Shown here one piece after another: positions 25,009-33,876 of a stretch of 64,000 nucleotides of DNA. A model generated the notes under the pieces. It saw nothing but the letters and a program-made list of their open reading frames with translations, was not told where the DNA came from and did not search any database. The stretch spans positions 1,302,001 to 1,366,000 of the forward strand of contig NZ_CP015596.1 of NCBI RefSeq assembly GCF_001644575.1, written 5' to 3'. Origin of the DNA: Mycobacterium adipatum. GTDB lineage: Bacteria; Actinomycetota; Actinomycetes; Mycobacteriales; Mycobacteriaceae. Position numbers and translations under genes: made by a program. Within the stretch, counting starts at the first letter, position 1, and every line of letters begins with the position of its first letter.

Positions 25009-28000
25009 TGGTCGTGCTTCTTCGGCCGCTTGATCGTCCACGGCGCAATCGGGTTGCCCTGCCACCTGGTCCACGGCGGCACCTCGTCCCCGCGCATCAC
25101 CAGCGACGCCGGCCCGACGGTGGCGCCCTCGCCGATCCGCGACGCCGGCAGCGCCACACAGTGCGGGCCGAGCGTGGCGCCGTCGTCCAGGATGACGGTG
25201 TCCATCCGCATGATCCGGTCGTGGAACAGGTGGGTCTGCACCACACAGCCCCGGTTGACGGTGCTTCCGTCACCAAGGGTGATCAGGTCCGCCTCGGGCA
25301 ACCAGTAGGTCTCGCACCACACCCCGCGGCCGATCTTCGCGCCGAGCCCGCGCAGCCAGACGTTCATCACCGGGGTGCCGGTCGCGGCCCGGGCGAACCA
25401 CGGTGCCGCCACCGTCTCGACGAAGGTGTCCGACACCTCGTTGCGCCAGACGAAGGATGACCACAGCGGGTGCTCGATGGCATCGATGCGGCCCACCACA
25501 AGCCATTTGGCGGCCACCGCGATGCCGCCGGCCACCGCGCCGGCAGCCAGCAGCACCAGGCCACCGGCCAGCGCGGTCCAGCCGTAGCCGATCGTGACGC
25601 TCAGCTGATGCAATGCGGCGAGCACCGCGACGCCGATCGCGAAGCTCACGATGACCGGGATGATGCGGCAGGTCTCCACCGCGGCGCGCATCACCCGCAG
25701 CTTGGTCGACGGGTTGAAGGTCCGCATCGCGTCGGCGGCAGTGGGTTTGCGTCGCAACCGGATGGGCGGGCTGCCCAACCAGGACGAGCCCGCCTTGGCC
25801 TTGTGCGGGGCCGCCGACAGCACCGCCACCAGACCGTCGTCGGGGACGCGCCGGCCCGGCTGGGTGATACCGGAGTTGCCCAGAAAGGCGCGCTTGCCGA
25901 TGGTCGCCTTCGCGACGTGGATCCAGCCGCCGCCGAGTTCGTAGGAGGCCACCATGGTGTCGTCGGCCAGGAAGGCGCCGTCCTGTATCTCGGTGAACTT
26001 CGGGGTCAGCAGGGCCGTCGAGATCTCGGTGTCCTTACCGACTTTCGCGCCCAACAGCCGCAACCACCACGGTGTCAGCAGGCTGGCGTAGATGGGGAAC
26101 AGGTAGTTGCGCGCGGCGTCCATCAGCCGCTCGGTCGCCCACAGCTGCCAGCCCACCCGGCTGCGCACCGGGTGGTAACCCTCGGTGAGGCCGGCCGAGA
26201 GTATCCGCACCCCGCATACGGTCAATGCGGCGTACACCCCCACGGCCACCAGAGCCGCCGCCGGCGTCCACAGCAGAGCCGGGACCAGCGCCGCGGCGGG
26301 GGTGGGAGTGCCGTGCACGGCCCAGCCCAGCACCGCGAGTCCGGCGGCCAGCGCGGCCAGCGGCAGCGCACCCAGCAGCATCGAGGTCACGCTGTAGAAC
26401 GCCACCCAGACGGGGGCGCGGCCGGGACGTTCGTCGGGCCACGGATGGCGTGCCTTACCGGATTTCGCTGCCGGCGAGCCCTTCCAGTACTGCCCGTTCT
26501 TCACCTTGCCGAGGACGCCGGAGCCCGCGGCGACGTCGGCGTTCTTACCCACGACGGCCCCCGGGAACAGGGTGGTGCGGGCGCCGATGGTGGAGTCGTT
26601 GCCCACGGTGACCGGTCCGACATGGAACACATCGCCGTCGATCCAGTGCCCGGTCAGATCGACCTCGGGTTCGATCGAGCACCGATGGCCGAGGGTCAGC
26701 ATGCCGGTGACCGGCGGCGTGGAGTGCAAGTCGACGCCCTTGCCGACGGAATTACCAAGGGCGCGGGCGTAATACACCAACCACGGGGCCCCGGCCTGGT
26801 TCTCTGCGCCGCTGGCCTCGGCGAGGCGCTCGGCGAACCAGACCCGCAGATGCTCGGAACCCCCGCGCCGGTAGCTGCCCGGTTGCAGCCCCGACAGCAG
26901 AGTGCGCGCACCCAGCACGGCGATGCCCATCCGTCCCGGCGGGGTGATGAAGATCAAGAATCCGGCGATGATCCACCACCAGTTCAGGCTGTTCGCCCAC
27001 GGCACCAGCTCGGTGGCCGCGGCGACGTTGTTCAGGATCGCCAGCCAGATCACCCATTGCAGACCGGTCAGCGTCGCCAACGGCACCGTCAGCGCCACCT
27101 GCGCCAGTTGGGTGAGAACCGGGGTCGGTGCCACATCGCGGCGCACGACCTCCGGCGGTGGAGCCAGCTCGTCGAGATAACCGGCCAGCGAGCCGAGCCG
27201 GGGGTGGTCGTACAGATCGGCGACGGTCACCTGCGGATAGCGTCCGCGTACCGCGGTCACCAACTGTGCGGCCGACAGCGACCCGCCGCCGAGTTCGAAG
27301 AAGTCGGCTTCCGGACCGTCGACGGCTGCGGCCAGCACATCGCGCCACAGGCCGGCCAGCCAGCCCATGGTTCCACCGAGGTCGGGTTCCTCTTCCGCGG
27401 CGGCGCCCGGGGGCGGCCACGGCAGCGCATTGCGATCGACCTTGCCCGAGGTCCGGGTGGGCAGTTCGTCGAGCAGGACCAGCCGCGGCACCAGCGCGGC
27501 GGGCAGCGCCACCGAGAGCGCAGCCCGCGCGGCCGCCAGGTCGAAGCCGGGATCGGCGCTCGCGATGTAACCGACCAGCAGGGGATTGCCACTGGTGGTG
27601 CGGCGCACCGCGGCGGCCCCGCCGCTGACACCGGGCAGGTTCACCAGCGCGGCATCCACCTCACCCAGTTCGATGCGGCGTCCACCGACCTTGACCTGAT
27701 CATCGGCGCGGCCCTGGAAGTACAGGCCGTCGGCCTCCAGCCGGACCAGATCGCCGCTGCGGTAGGCGCGCTCCCACCCCAGCGAAGGCATGGCCGCGTA
27801 CTTCTCGGCATCCTTCTCGGGGTCCAGGTAACGGGCCAGGCCCACGCCGCCGATGACCAGCTCGCCGGTTTCGCCGAGTCCGACGGGCAGGCCGTCCTTG
27901 TCGACGACGACGAGGTCCCAACCGGCCAACGGGAGCCCGATGCTGACGGCGGAGCGACCGTCCAGCGGGGCCGCGCAGGCCACCACGGTGGCCTCGGTGG

Positions 28001-28889
28001 GGCCGTAGGTGTTCCACACCTCGCGTCCGTCGACGGCGAGTCGTTCGGCGAGTTCGGGCGGGCAGGCCTCACCGCCGAAGATCAGCAGCCGGACCGCTTC
28101 GAGCGCCTCGGCGGGCCACAGCGCGGCCAGGGTGGGGACGGTGGAGACGACGGTGATATCCCGGGTCACCAGCCACGGCCCCAGGTCCATGCCGCTGCGC
28201 ACCAGCGATCGCGGAGCGGGGACCAGACACGCGCCGTGGCGCCAGGCCAGCCACATCTCCTCACACGATGCGTCGAATGCCACCGACAGCCCGGCCAGGA
28301 CGCGGTCTCCGGGACCCAACGGGGCGTCACGCAGGAACATCCGGGCCTCGGCGTCGACGAACGCGGCGGCGTTGCGGTGGGTGACCGCGACGCCCTTGGG
28401 GGTGCCGGTCGACCCGGAGGTGAAGATGATCCACGCGTCGTCGCGAGTCAGCGGTGCCGCCGCCCGCCACCCGCGCGATGAGCCGGGGCCGCGCACCAGG
28501 CCGTCATCGGTGATGATCGCCACCACCTGCGCCTCACCGAAGACCAGTGCGGCGCGTTCCTCGGGATCGTCGGCGTCGACCGGGACGTAGGCGGCGCCGG
28601 TGGCCAGGGTGGCCAGGATCGCGGTGTAGAGCGCGTAGCTGCCCGAGGCCATCCGGATACCGATGCGATCACCGCGGCCGATACCGCGGGCAGCCAGCCA
28701 CTGCACGCTCTCCTCGATGTCGCCGAGCAGTTCGGCATAGGTCAGCTGCACCTCGCCGTCATCGATGGCGGGAGCGTCCGGGAAGCGGTTGGCGGTCTCG
28801 TAGAGGACGTCGATCAAGGTCCGCGGGGGCGCGGCCGCCGGGGAAAGTAGGTACTGGGGAGGAATGGCCTGCCCGGGCTCCGCTGTCAC
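25005..28889 (-). CDS. Pls/PosA-type membrane NRPS: adenylation, carrier, three TM/beta-helix units
   Basis: The 1294-residue protein has an adenylation domain (residues about 25-500) with IIFTSGSTGTPKG, NTYGPTEATV, YRSGDLVRLEADGLYF and PTRTSGKVDRNALPW. A carrier domain follows near 533 (ELGGGSLSAAQL, phosphopantetheine Ser). Then come three units, each a hydrophobic pair and a hexapeptide left-handed beta-helix: TM about 590-660, 825-900, 1065-1130; helices about 713-796, 950-1030, 1170-1273. This parallels epsilon-poly-lysine synthetase (A-T plus TM-linked tandem domains). It should activate an amino acid and transfer it at the membrane. GTG start. Head of the five-gene envelope operon. Confidence 0.85.
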   Translation of the reverse strand: MTAEPGQAIPPQYLLSPAAAPPRTLIDVLYETANRFPDAPAIDDGEVQLTYAELLGDIEESVQWLAARGIGRGDRIGIRMASGSYALYTAILATLATGAAYVPVDADDPEERAALVFGEAQVVAIITDDGLVRGPGSSRGWRAAAPLTRDDAWIIFTSGSTGTPKGVAVTHRNAAAFVDAEARMFLRDAPLGPGDRVLAGLSVAFDASCEEMWLAWRHGACLVPAPRSLVRSGMDLGPWLVTRDITVVSTVPTLAALWPAEALEAVRLLIFGGEACPPELAERLAVDGREVWNTYGPTEATVVACAAPLDGRSAVSIGLPLAGWDLVVVDKDGLPVGLGETGELVIGGVGLARYLDPEKDAEKYAAMPSLGWERAYRSGDLVRLEADGLYFQGRADDQVKVGGRRIELGEVDAALVNLPGVSGGAAAVRRTTSGNPLLVGYIASADPGFDLAAARAALSVALPAALVPRLVLLDELPTRTSGKVDRNALPWPPPGAAAEEEPDLGGTMGWLAGLWRDVLAAAVDGPEADFFELGGGSLSAAQLVTAVRGRYPQVTVADLYDHPRLGSLAGYLDELAPPPEVVRRDVAPTPVLTQLAQVALTVPLATLTGLQWVIWLAILNNVAAATELVPWANSLNWWWIIAGFLIFITPPGRMGIAVLGARTLLSGLQPGSYRRGGSEHLRVWFAERLAEASGAENQAGAPWLVYYARALGNSVGKGVDLHSTPPVTGMLTLGHRCSIEPEVDLTGHWIDGDVFHVGPVTVGNDSTIGARTTLFPGAVVGKNADVAAGSGVLGKVKNGQYWKGSPAAKSGKARHPWPDERPGRAPVWVAFYSVTSMLLGALPLAALAAGLAVLGWAVHGTPTPAAALVPALLWTPAAALVAVGVYAALTVCGVRILSAGLTEGYHPVRSRVGWQLWATERLMDAARNYLFPIYASLLTPWWLRLLGAKVGKDTEISTALLTPKFTEIQDGAFLADDTMVASYELGGGWIHVAKATIGKRAFLGNSGITQPGRRVPDDGLVAVLSAAPHKAKAGSSWLGSPPIRLRRKPTAADAMRTFNPSTKLRVMRAAVETCRIIPVIVSFAIGVAVLAALHQLSVTIGYGWTALAGGLVLLAAGAVAGGIAVAAKWLVVGRIDAIEHPLWSSFVWRNEVSDTFVETVAAPWFARAATGTPVMNVWLRGLGAKIGRGVWCETYWLPEADLITLGDGSTVNRGCVVQTHLFHDRIMRMDTVILDDGATLGPHCVALPASRIGEGATVGPASLVMRGDEVPPWTRWQGNPIAPWTIKRPKKHDQ

Positions 28890-28998
28890 TGTTACAAACT
28901 ACTAAGCCACCCGAGGGGCCCGCGCGCGGCGCGCTGCCCGGCTCGTCGGGTTCACCTCGCGTTGATCGCAACCCTTGGCCGCACCGCGGCCGCATTCT

Positions 28999-29004
28999 TA
29001 CCGT
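28999..29004 (+). promoter_or_regulatory. -10 box TACCGT for the hypothetical gene at 29011
   Basis: The hexamer ends 6 nt before the GTG at 29011, the leaderless spacing. Confidence 0.4.
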
Positions 29005-29010
29005 GACGGG

Positions 29011-29418
29011 GTGCGGCTATTCGTGGCAGATGAAGCGTGGAGTGAACTGACGTCCGGCCCAGAGCCGGTGATTCGGGTGGCCGCCGGCGACCTCCAGCAG
29101 GCCCGGCGGACCCGTGCCCGGCTGCGTGGGCGCGACGGCACGGTGGCGGTGATCCTCGATGTCACCGTCGCGGTCGCCGACGATGTGCGGGCGGCGTACG
29201 CGTCGCTCGGCTCGGGGGACGCGGTGCGGGGTGTGCGCTACGCGGGCACCGTGAACGGACTGGCGGGATTGCTCGCCGATATCGAGACCGCGGGGGTGGC
29301 CGACGGTGTCACGCTGGTCGGACCGTCCGCAGCTGCGGAGGACGCCGCGCCGGATCTGGCCGAGATCGGCAGGACCGTGCTGACGCTGCTGGAGCAGCGC
29401 CACCGGGCCTGCGCCTGA
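29011..29418 (+). CDS. hypothetical protein
   Basis: The 135-residue soluble protein is rich in Ala, Gly and Asp (VRLFVADEAWSELTSGPEPV onward). GTG at 29011 is preferred over an ATG 36 nt upstream because a TACCGT hexamer lies 6 nt before it. No membrane segment, Cys cluster or catalytic motif is recognised. It is divergent from the NRPS operon and ends just before a long inverted repeat. The family is unknown. Confidence 0.5.
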   Translation: MRLFVADEAWSELTSGPEPVIRVAAGDLQQARRTRARLRGRDGTVAVILDVTVAVADDVRAAYASLGSGDAVRGVRYAGTVNGLAGLLADIETAGVADGVTLVGPSAAAEDAAPDLAEIGRTVLTLLEQRHRACA

Positions 29419-29423
29419 ACCAC

Positions 29424-29456
29424 CGCCGACTGATGCAGTAGCTGCATTAGTCGGCG
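29424..29456. promoter_or_regulatory. 15-bp-arm inverted repeat containing ATGCAG-tag-CTGCAT
   Basis: The arms (29424-29438 and 29442-29456) pair with one mismatch around TAG. The inner core ATGC-N7-GCAT (29433-29447) also occurs at 39140-39154. With no T-run it is more likely an operator of the dehydrogenase promoter than a terminator, though it does lie 5 nt after a stop codon. Confidence 0.55.
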
Positions 29457-29467
29457 CCGAATCGGTC

Positions 29468-29497
29468 TTGGACATGAATGGATCGGCGTCTTAGCGT
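29468..29497 (+). promoter_or_regulatory. promoter of KGSADH operon with GGAC motif
   Basis: TTGGAC (29468-29473), an 18-nt spacer and TAGCGT (29492-29497) end 7 nt before ATG 29505, so a leaderless start is likely. The -35 is embedded in TCTTGGACATGAAT, a relative of the repeated element found before gudD and the 39060 dehydrogenase. Confidence 0.55.
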
Positions 29498-29504
29498 GGG
29501 TGTC

Positions 29505-31097
29505 ATGACAGCCATGCTCGCCAATCAGCTGACCGGCCAGATGATCATCGCGGGATCGCCCGTCACTGGTTCGGGCGCCGAGATCCGCGGCTTCGATCCC
29601 GCCGCCGGTGCAGCGCTCGAACCCGTCTACCGCCATGGCGACAGCACCGATGTCCAGACCGCTGCCGCGGCGGCCGCGGCGGCATTTCCGACATACCGGG
29701 CCACCACCTCCGAGCAGCGCGCCCAGTTCCTGGAAGCCATCGCCACCCGCATCGAGGCGGTCGGCGAGACGCTGATCGCCCGGGCCGTCGCCGAGAGCGG
29801 CCTGCCCCAGGCCCGCATCACCGGCGAGGTCGGACGCACCACCGGTCAGCTGCGGCTGTTTGCCGGCGTACTGCGGGAAGGCAGCTGGAACGGCGCGCGT
29901 ATCGACACCGCGCTGCCCGACCGGGCTCCGCTACCCCGCCCGGACATCCGCCAGCGCAACATTGCGCTGGGGCCGGTAGCCGTATTCAGCGCCTCGAATT
30001 TCCCGCTCGCCTTCTCGGTGGCCGGCGGCGACACCGCGTCCGCGCTGGCCGCCGGCTGCCCCGTGATCGTCAAGGCACACGACGCACATCCGGGCACCTC
30101 GGAGATCGTGGCCCGCGCCATCACCGCGGCCGTCGCCGACAGCGGACTGCCTGCCGGGACCTTCTCGTTGCTGTACGGAACCGGTGAGCAACTGGGCATC
30201 CAGTTGGTCACCGACCCGAGGATCAAGGCCGTCGGATTCACCGGATCCCGCACCGGCGGAACAGCTCTGGTCGCCGCGGCCGCGGCCCGCCCCGAGCCCA
30301 TCCCGGTCTACGCCGAGATGAGCTCCATCAACCCGGTATTCCTGCTCGACGGCGCCCTGCAATCCCGTGGCCCCGAACTCGGCAAGGCGTTCATCGGCTC
30401 ACTGACCATGGGTTCGGGGCAGTTCTGTACCAATCCCGGACTGATCATCGCCGTCGACGGCCCAGGCCTGGACGCGTTCGTCGATGCCGCCCGGGAGGCC
30501 GTCTCGGCCGCGCCCGCCGCCCCCATGCTCACCCCGCACATCGCCCGCAACTACGCAAACGGGGTCGAATCCCTGTCCGGGGCGGCCGAATTGGTCGCGC
30601 GTGGAGAACGCAGCAGTAGCGAAACCTGTGGTCAGGCAGCGTTGTTCAGCACCGATGCGGACAGGTTCCTGGCATCCCAAGACCTGCAGGCAGAGGTCTT
30701 CGGTTCGTCGAGCCTGATCGTGCGCTGCGCGGATGCCGACCAGATGGCCGCGGTGGCCCAGGGCCTCGAAGGGCAGCTCACCGCGACCGTGCACGCCGAG
30801 GACACCGACCTGGAGGCGGCCGGCCGGTTGCTGCCACTGCTCGAGCTCAAGGCCGGCCGGATCCTGTTCAACGGCTGGCCGACCGGTGTCGAGGTATGCC
30901 ACGCCATGGTGCACGGCGGCCCGTTCCCGGCCACCTCCGATTCCCGGACCACCTCGGTCGGAGCCCGTGCCATCGAACGCTTCCTGCGTCCGGTCGCCTA
31001 CCAGGGCGTGCCGAAAGCTCTGCTGCCCAACGCCATCGCCGACGGCAACCCTGATGGCCTGTGGCGTCGCGTCGACGGCCAGCTCACCCAATCCTGA
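29505..31097 (+). CDS. alpha-ketoglutaric semialdehyde dehydrogenase (aldehyde dehydrogenase family)
   Basis: The 530-residue aldehyde dehydrogenase has the catalytic Cys in [10 protein letters not shown], the general-base Glu in [11 protein letters not shown], and nucleotide-site FTGSRTGG. Features such as [20 protein letters not shown] place it in the type III KGSADH group, which oxidises 2,5-dioxopentanoate to 2-oxoglutarate in D-glucarate/galactarate breakdown. It is followed after 29 nt by kdgD, the preceding pathway step. ATG 29505 is chosen from the TAGCGT hexamer 7 nt upstream; ATGs at 29478 and 29514 are alternatives. Confidence 0.87.
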   Translation: MTAMLANQLTGQMIIAGSPVTGSGAEIRGFDPAAGAALEPVYRHGDSTDVQTAAAAAAAAFPTYRATTSEQRAQFLEAIATRIEAVGETLIARAVAESGLPQARITGEVGRTTGQLRLFAGVLREGSWNGARIDTALPDRAPLPRPDIRQRNIALGPVAVFSASNFPLAFSVAGGDTASALAAGCPVIVKAHDAHPGTSEIVARAITAAVADSGLPAGTFSLLYGTGEQLGIQLVTDPRIKAVGFTGSRTGGTALVAAAAARPEPIPVYAEMSSINPVFLLDGALQSRGPELGKAFIGSLTMGSGQFCTNPGLIIAVDGPGLDAFVDAAREAVSAAPAAPMLTPHIARNYANGVESLSGAAELVARGERSSSETCGQAALFSTDADRFLASQDLQAEVFGSSSLIVRCADADQMAAVAQGLEGQLTATVHAEDTDLEAAGRLLPLLELKAGRILFNGWPTGVEVCHAMVHGGPFPATSDSRTTSVGARAIERFLRPVAYQGVPKALLPNAIADGNPDGLWRRVDGQLTQS

Positions 31098-31126
31098 TCC
31101 CCACATCTGATCCGAAAGGTCTGCTC

Positions 31127-32056
31127 ATGCGTCCCCACTTCCAGGGCGTTCTGTTCTTCCCCGTCACCCCGTTCACCGAAGCCGGTGCCGTCGACCTCGA
31201 CGCGCTGGCAGCGCACCTGAGCAAGGGGCTCGACGCCGGACCCGGTGGGATCTTCATCGCGTGCGGCACCGGCGAGTTCCATGCCATCGACGAGGACGAA
31301 TTCCGGGCGATCGTCGACACGGCCGTGAAGGTGGTCGCCGGCCGCGTCCCGGTGTATGCGGGCGCGGGTGGCTCGGTGGCACAGGCCAAACGGTTCGCGA
31401 TCGCCGCGCAGGAAGCCGGCGCCGACGGCCTGTTGCTGCTGCCGCCCTACCTGGTGGAGGTGCCGCAGCCGGGCCTGGTCGACTACGTCACCGCGGTCGC
31501 CGGGGCCACCGAGCTGCCCGTCATCGTGTACAACCGCAACAACGCAAAGTTCACCGAGGCCTCCGCGGTCGCGGTCGCCAAGATCGGAAACGTCATCGGG
31601 TTCAAGGACGGCACCGGCAATTTCGATCAGGTGGCCCGCATCGTCGCGGCCGTGACCACCCAGGTCGACCCTGACTTCCTGTTCTTCAACGGGCTGCCCA
31701 CCGCGGAGACCACCCAGCTGGCGTTCCGCGCCATCGGGGTGCCGCTGTACTCATCGGCCACCTTCGCCTTCGCTCCCGACCTCGCCCTGGCCTTCTACAA
31801 CTCCCTGGAGTCGGGTAACACCGAGCTGACCAACGCACTGCTCAACGCGTTCTTCATCCCGCTGGTACAGCTGCGCGACACCGTCCCCGGCTACGCCGTC
31901 TCGCTGGTCAAGGCCGGTGTGACGATGGAGGGTGTGCCGGCCGGGCCGGTGCGTCCGCCGCTGGTGATGCCGCACGCCGACGATCTCGCTCAGCTGAGCA
32001 CGATCGTCGCCGCGGGTCGAGCCGTGCTGGCCGCATCGCTGAGCGAGGCCGTCTAA
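31127..32056 (+). CDS. kdgD: 5-dehydro-4-deoxyglucarate dehydratase (KdgD)
   Basis: The 309-residue DapA/NAL-superfamily TIM barrel has the Schiff-base Lys160 in IGFKDGTGN and the catalytic Tyr in VIVYNRNNA. The N-terminal FFPVTPFTEAG and GIFIACGTGEF loops are typical of KdgD. It converts 5-keto-4-deoxyglucarate to alpha-ketoglutarate semialdehyde plus CO2, feeding the dehydrogenase just upstream. ATG at 31127 follows a GAAAGG ribosome site; the frame opens earlier at 31061 inside the previous gene. Only 3 nt separate it from the next gene. Confidence 0.92.
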   Translation: MRPHFQGVLFFPVTPFTEAGAVDLDALAAHLSKGLDAGPGGIFIACGTGEFHAIDEDEFRAIVDTAVKVVAGRVPVYAGAGGSVAQAKRFAIAAQEAGADGLLLLPPYLVEVPQPGLVDYVTAVAGATELPVIVYNRNNAKFTEASAVAVAKIGNVIGFKDGTGNFDQVARIVAAVTTQVDPDFLFFNGLPTAETTQLAFRAIGVPLYSSATFAFAPDLALAFYNSLESGNTELTNALLNAFFIPLVQLRDTVPGYAVSLVKAGVTMEGVPAGPVRPPLVMPHADDLAQLSTIVAAGRAVLAASLSEAV

Positions 32057-32059
32057 CCC

Positions 32060-33346
32060 ATGGTTGAGCAGAGGACGACGCCGATACGGATCACCGGAGC
32101 CCGCATCACCCCGGTCGCGTTCGCCGATCCGCCGCTGCTCAACACGGTCGGGGTGCACCAGCCCTACGCGCTGCGCGCGATCATCCAGCTCGACACCGAT
32201 GCCGGCCTGGTGGGCCTGGGGGAGACGTACGCCGACAGCCGTCACCTCGCCCGCCTGAACGCCGCCGCGGAAGCAATCACCGGCTTGGATGTCTTCGCGC
32301 TCAACGCGATCCGGGCCACCATCGCGGTAGCGTTGGCGGATGACCTGAAATCTGATACGGCCGCCGTCGGCACGGCCGGCATGATCACCACGGCGAGCGC
32401 CGTGGATCAGGTGCTCTCCCCGTTCGAGGTGGCATGCCTGGATATACAGGGCCACTGGCTCGGTCGGCCCGTCTCGGATCTGCTGGGCGGCAAGGTCCGC
32501 GACGCGGTGCCGTTCAGTGCGTACCTGTTCTACAAGTGGGCCGCCCATCCCGGTCAGGAACCCGATCGCTTCGGCGAGGCACTGGACCCGGCCGGTCTGG
32601 TGGCGCAGGCGCGCCGCATCATCGACGAATACGGCTTCACCGCAATCAAACTCAAGGGCGGGGTGTTCCCTCCCGAGGAGGAGATGGCGGCCATTGAGGC
32701 GCTGGCCGAGGCGTTCCCCGGCATGCCGCTGCGGCTGGACCCCAACGCCGCGTGGACCCCGCAAACCTCGGTGAAGGTGGCTTCGGGGCTGGCCGGAATT
32801 CTGCAATACCTGGAGGATCCGACACCCGGCCTGGACGCGATGGCCGAGGTGGCCCAGCAGGCCCCGATGCCGCTGGCCACCAACATGTGCGTTGTCGCGT
32901 TCGATCAACTGGCGCCCGCCGTCGCGAAGGGTTCGGTGAAAGTCGTTCTCTCCGACCACCATTACTGGGGCGGCCTGCACCGTTCCCGGTTGCTGGCGGG
33001 AATCTGTGAGACCTTCGGGCTGGGCCTGTCGATGCACTCCAACTCGCACCTCGGTATCAGCCTGGCGGCGATGGTGCACCTGGCCGGGGCAACGCCCAAC
33101 CTCACCTATGCCTGCGACACGCACTGGCCGTGGAAGACCGAAGACGTGGTCACGGACGGCGCGCTGCGCTTCGTCGACGGAGCCGTCGCGGTGCCCACCA
33201 CATCCGGTCTCGGTGTCGAGATCGACGAGGACGCACTGGCCGCGCTGCACGAGCAGTACCTGCGCTGCGGGATCCGCGACCGGGATGACACCGGGTACAT
33301 GCAGTCCGTGCATCCGGACTTCGAACTGGCCGGCCCACGCTGGTAG
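32060..33346 (+). CDS. glucarate-dehydratase-family enolase superfamily protein
   Basis: The 428-residue protein has the two-domain enolase-superfamily fold. The KxK acid/base pair is IKLKGG (Lys197/Lys199), the metal-ligand stretch begins at RLDPNAAW, and the opposite-face His/Asp set is at SDHHYWGG and MHSNSHLG. These are the GlucD-subgroup features. A second, more E. coli-like glucarate dehydratase lies at 46610, so this one may use a different aldarate or epimer. It is cotranscribed with kdgD (3-nt gap). The product would be the KdgD substrate. Confidence 0.82.
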   Translation: MVEQRTTPIRITGARITPVAFADPPLLNTVGVHQPYALRAIIQLDTDAGLVGLGETYADSRHLARLNAAAEAITGLDVFALNAIRATIAVALADDLKSDTAAVGTAGMITTASAVDQVLSPFEVACLDIQGHWLGRPVSDLLGGKVRDAVPFSAYLFYKWAAHPGQEPDRFGEALDPAGLVAQARRIIDEYGFTAIKLKGGVFPPEEEMAAIEALAEAFPGMPLRLDPNAAWTPQTSVKVASGLAGILQYLEDPTPGLDAMAEVAQQAPMPLATNMCVVAFDQLAPAVAKGSVKVVLSDHHYWGGLHRSRLLAGICETFGLGLSMHSNSHLGISLAAMVHLAGATPNLTYACDTHWPWKTEDVVTDGALRFVDGAVAVPTTSGLGVEIDEDALAALHEQYLRCGIRDRDDTGYMQSVHPDFELAGPRW

Positions 33347-33393
33347 ACGCTGTCTGTTCTGCTGTCCTTCTCCCCGTCGCCTCGCTCGCCCGA

Positions 33394-33399
33394 TACGGT
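33394..33399 (+). promoter_or_regulatory. -10 box TACGGT for the F420-type oxidoreductase
   Basis: The hexamer ends 6 nt before ATG 33406. Confidence 0.4.
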
Positions 33400-33405
33400 G
33401 GGTGG

Positions 33406-33876
33406 ATGGAAGACCAGCCGGCGGTTGCCGTCGCCCACCCACCACAGTCGCTGCTCGATCTCGTCAACCGGGTGCTCAAGGTCGCGCTCAAGACCCCGCT
33501 CGGCGGGCTCGCCGGCGATTTCATGCTGGTGGCCTTCACCGGCCGCAAGAGCGGGAAGCGGTATGCGACACCGGTGAGCGCGCACGTCCTCGACGGTGCT
33601 CTCTATGTCGTGCTGGAGGCGCAGTGGAAGTACAACTTCCGCGACGGCGCCGACGCGCAGGTGTCCTACCGCGGCAAAACCCGCACCATGCGTGGCGAAC
33701 TGATCACCGAACCCGGCGCCGTCGCCGACATCGCCGACCGGATCGCCAAGTCCTACAGCCCGAAGAAGGCGCAACGGCAGATGGGGATGGCGTTCCGCGA
33801 CGGGGCATACCCCACCCTGGACCAGTGGGAGGAATCCGCACGCCGGCTTAAGATTGCGGCCATCAAGCTCACGTGA
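33406..33876 (+). CDS. nitroreductase-like deazaflavin(F420)-dependent oxidoreductase
   Basis: The 156-residue protein is of the DUF385/Ddn-like split-barrel family. The core FMLVAFTGRKSGKRYATPV is the strongly conserved first block of this mycobacterial family, and VLEAQWKYNFRD the second. Family members bind F420 (or FMN/heme in some branches) and reduce small molecules such as quinones. It has its own leaderless promoter, so it is probably not part of the aldarate operon. Its end overlaps the converging phoD gene by 8 bp. Confidence 0.78.
   Translation: MEDQPAVAVAHPPQSLLDLVNRVLKVALKTPLGGLAGDFMLVAFTGRKSGKRYATPVSAHVLDGALYVVLEAQWKYNFRDGADAQVSYRGKTRTMRGELITEPGAVADIADRIAKSYSPKKAQRQMGMAFRDGAYPTLDQWEESARRLKIAAIKLT

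Noticed and set aside
29424..29456. Intrinsic terminator after the hypothetical gene at 29011
   Set aside because: The stem is strong but no T-run follows, and the core recurs at another promoter; operator is the better reading.
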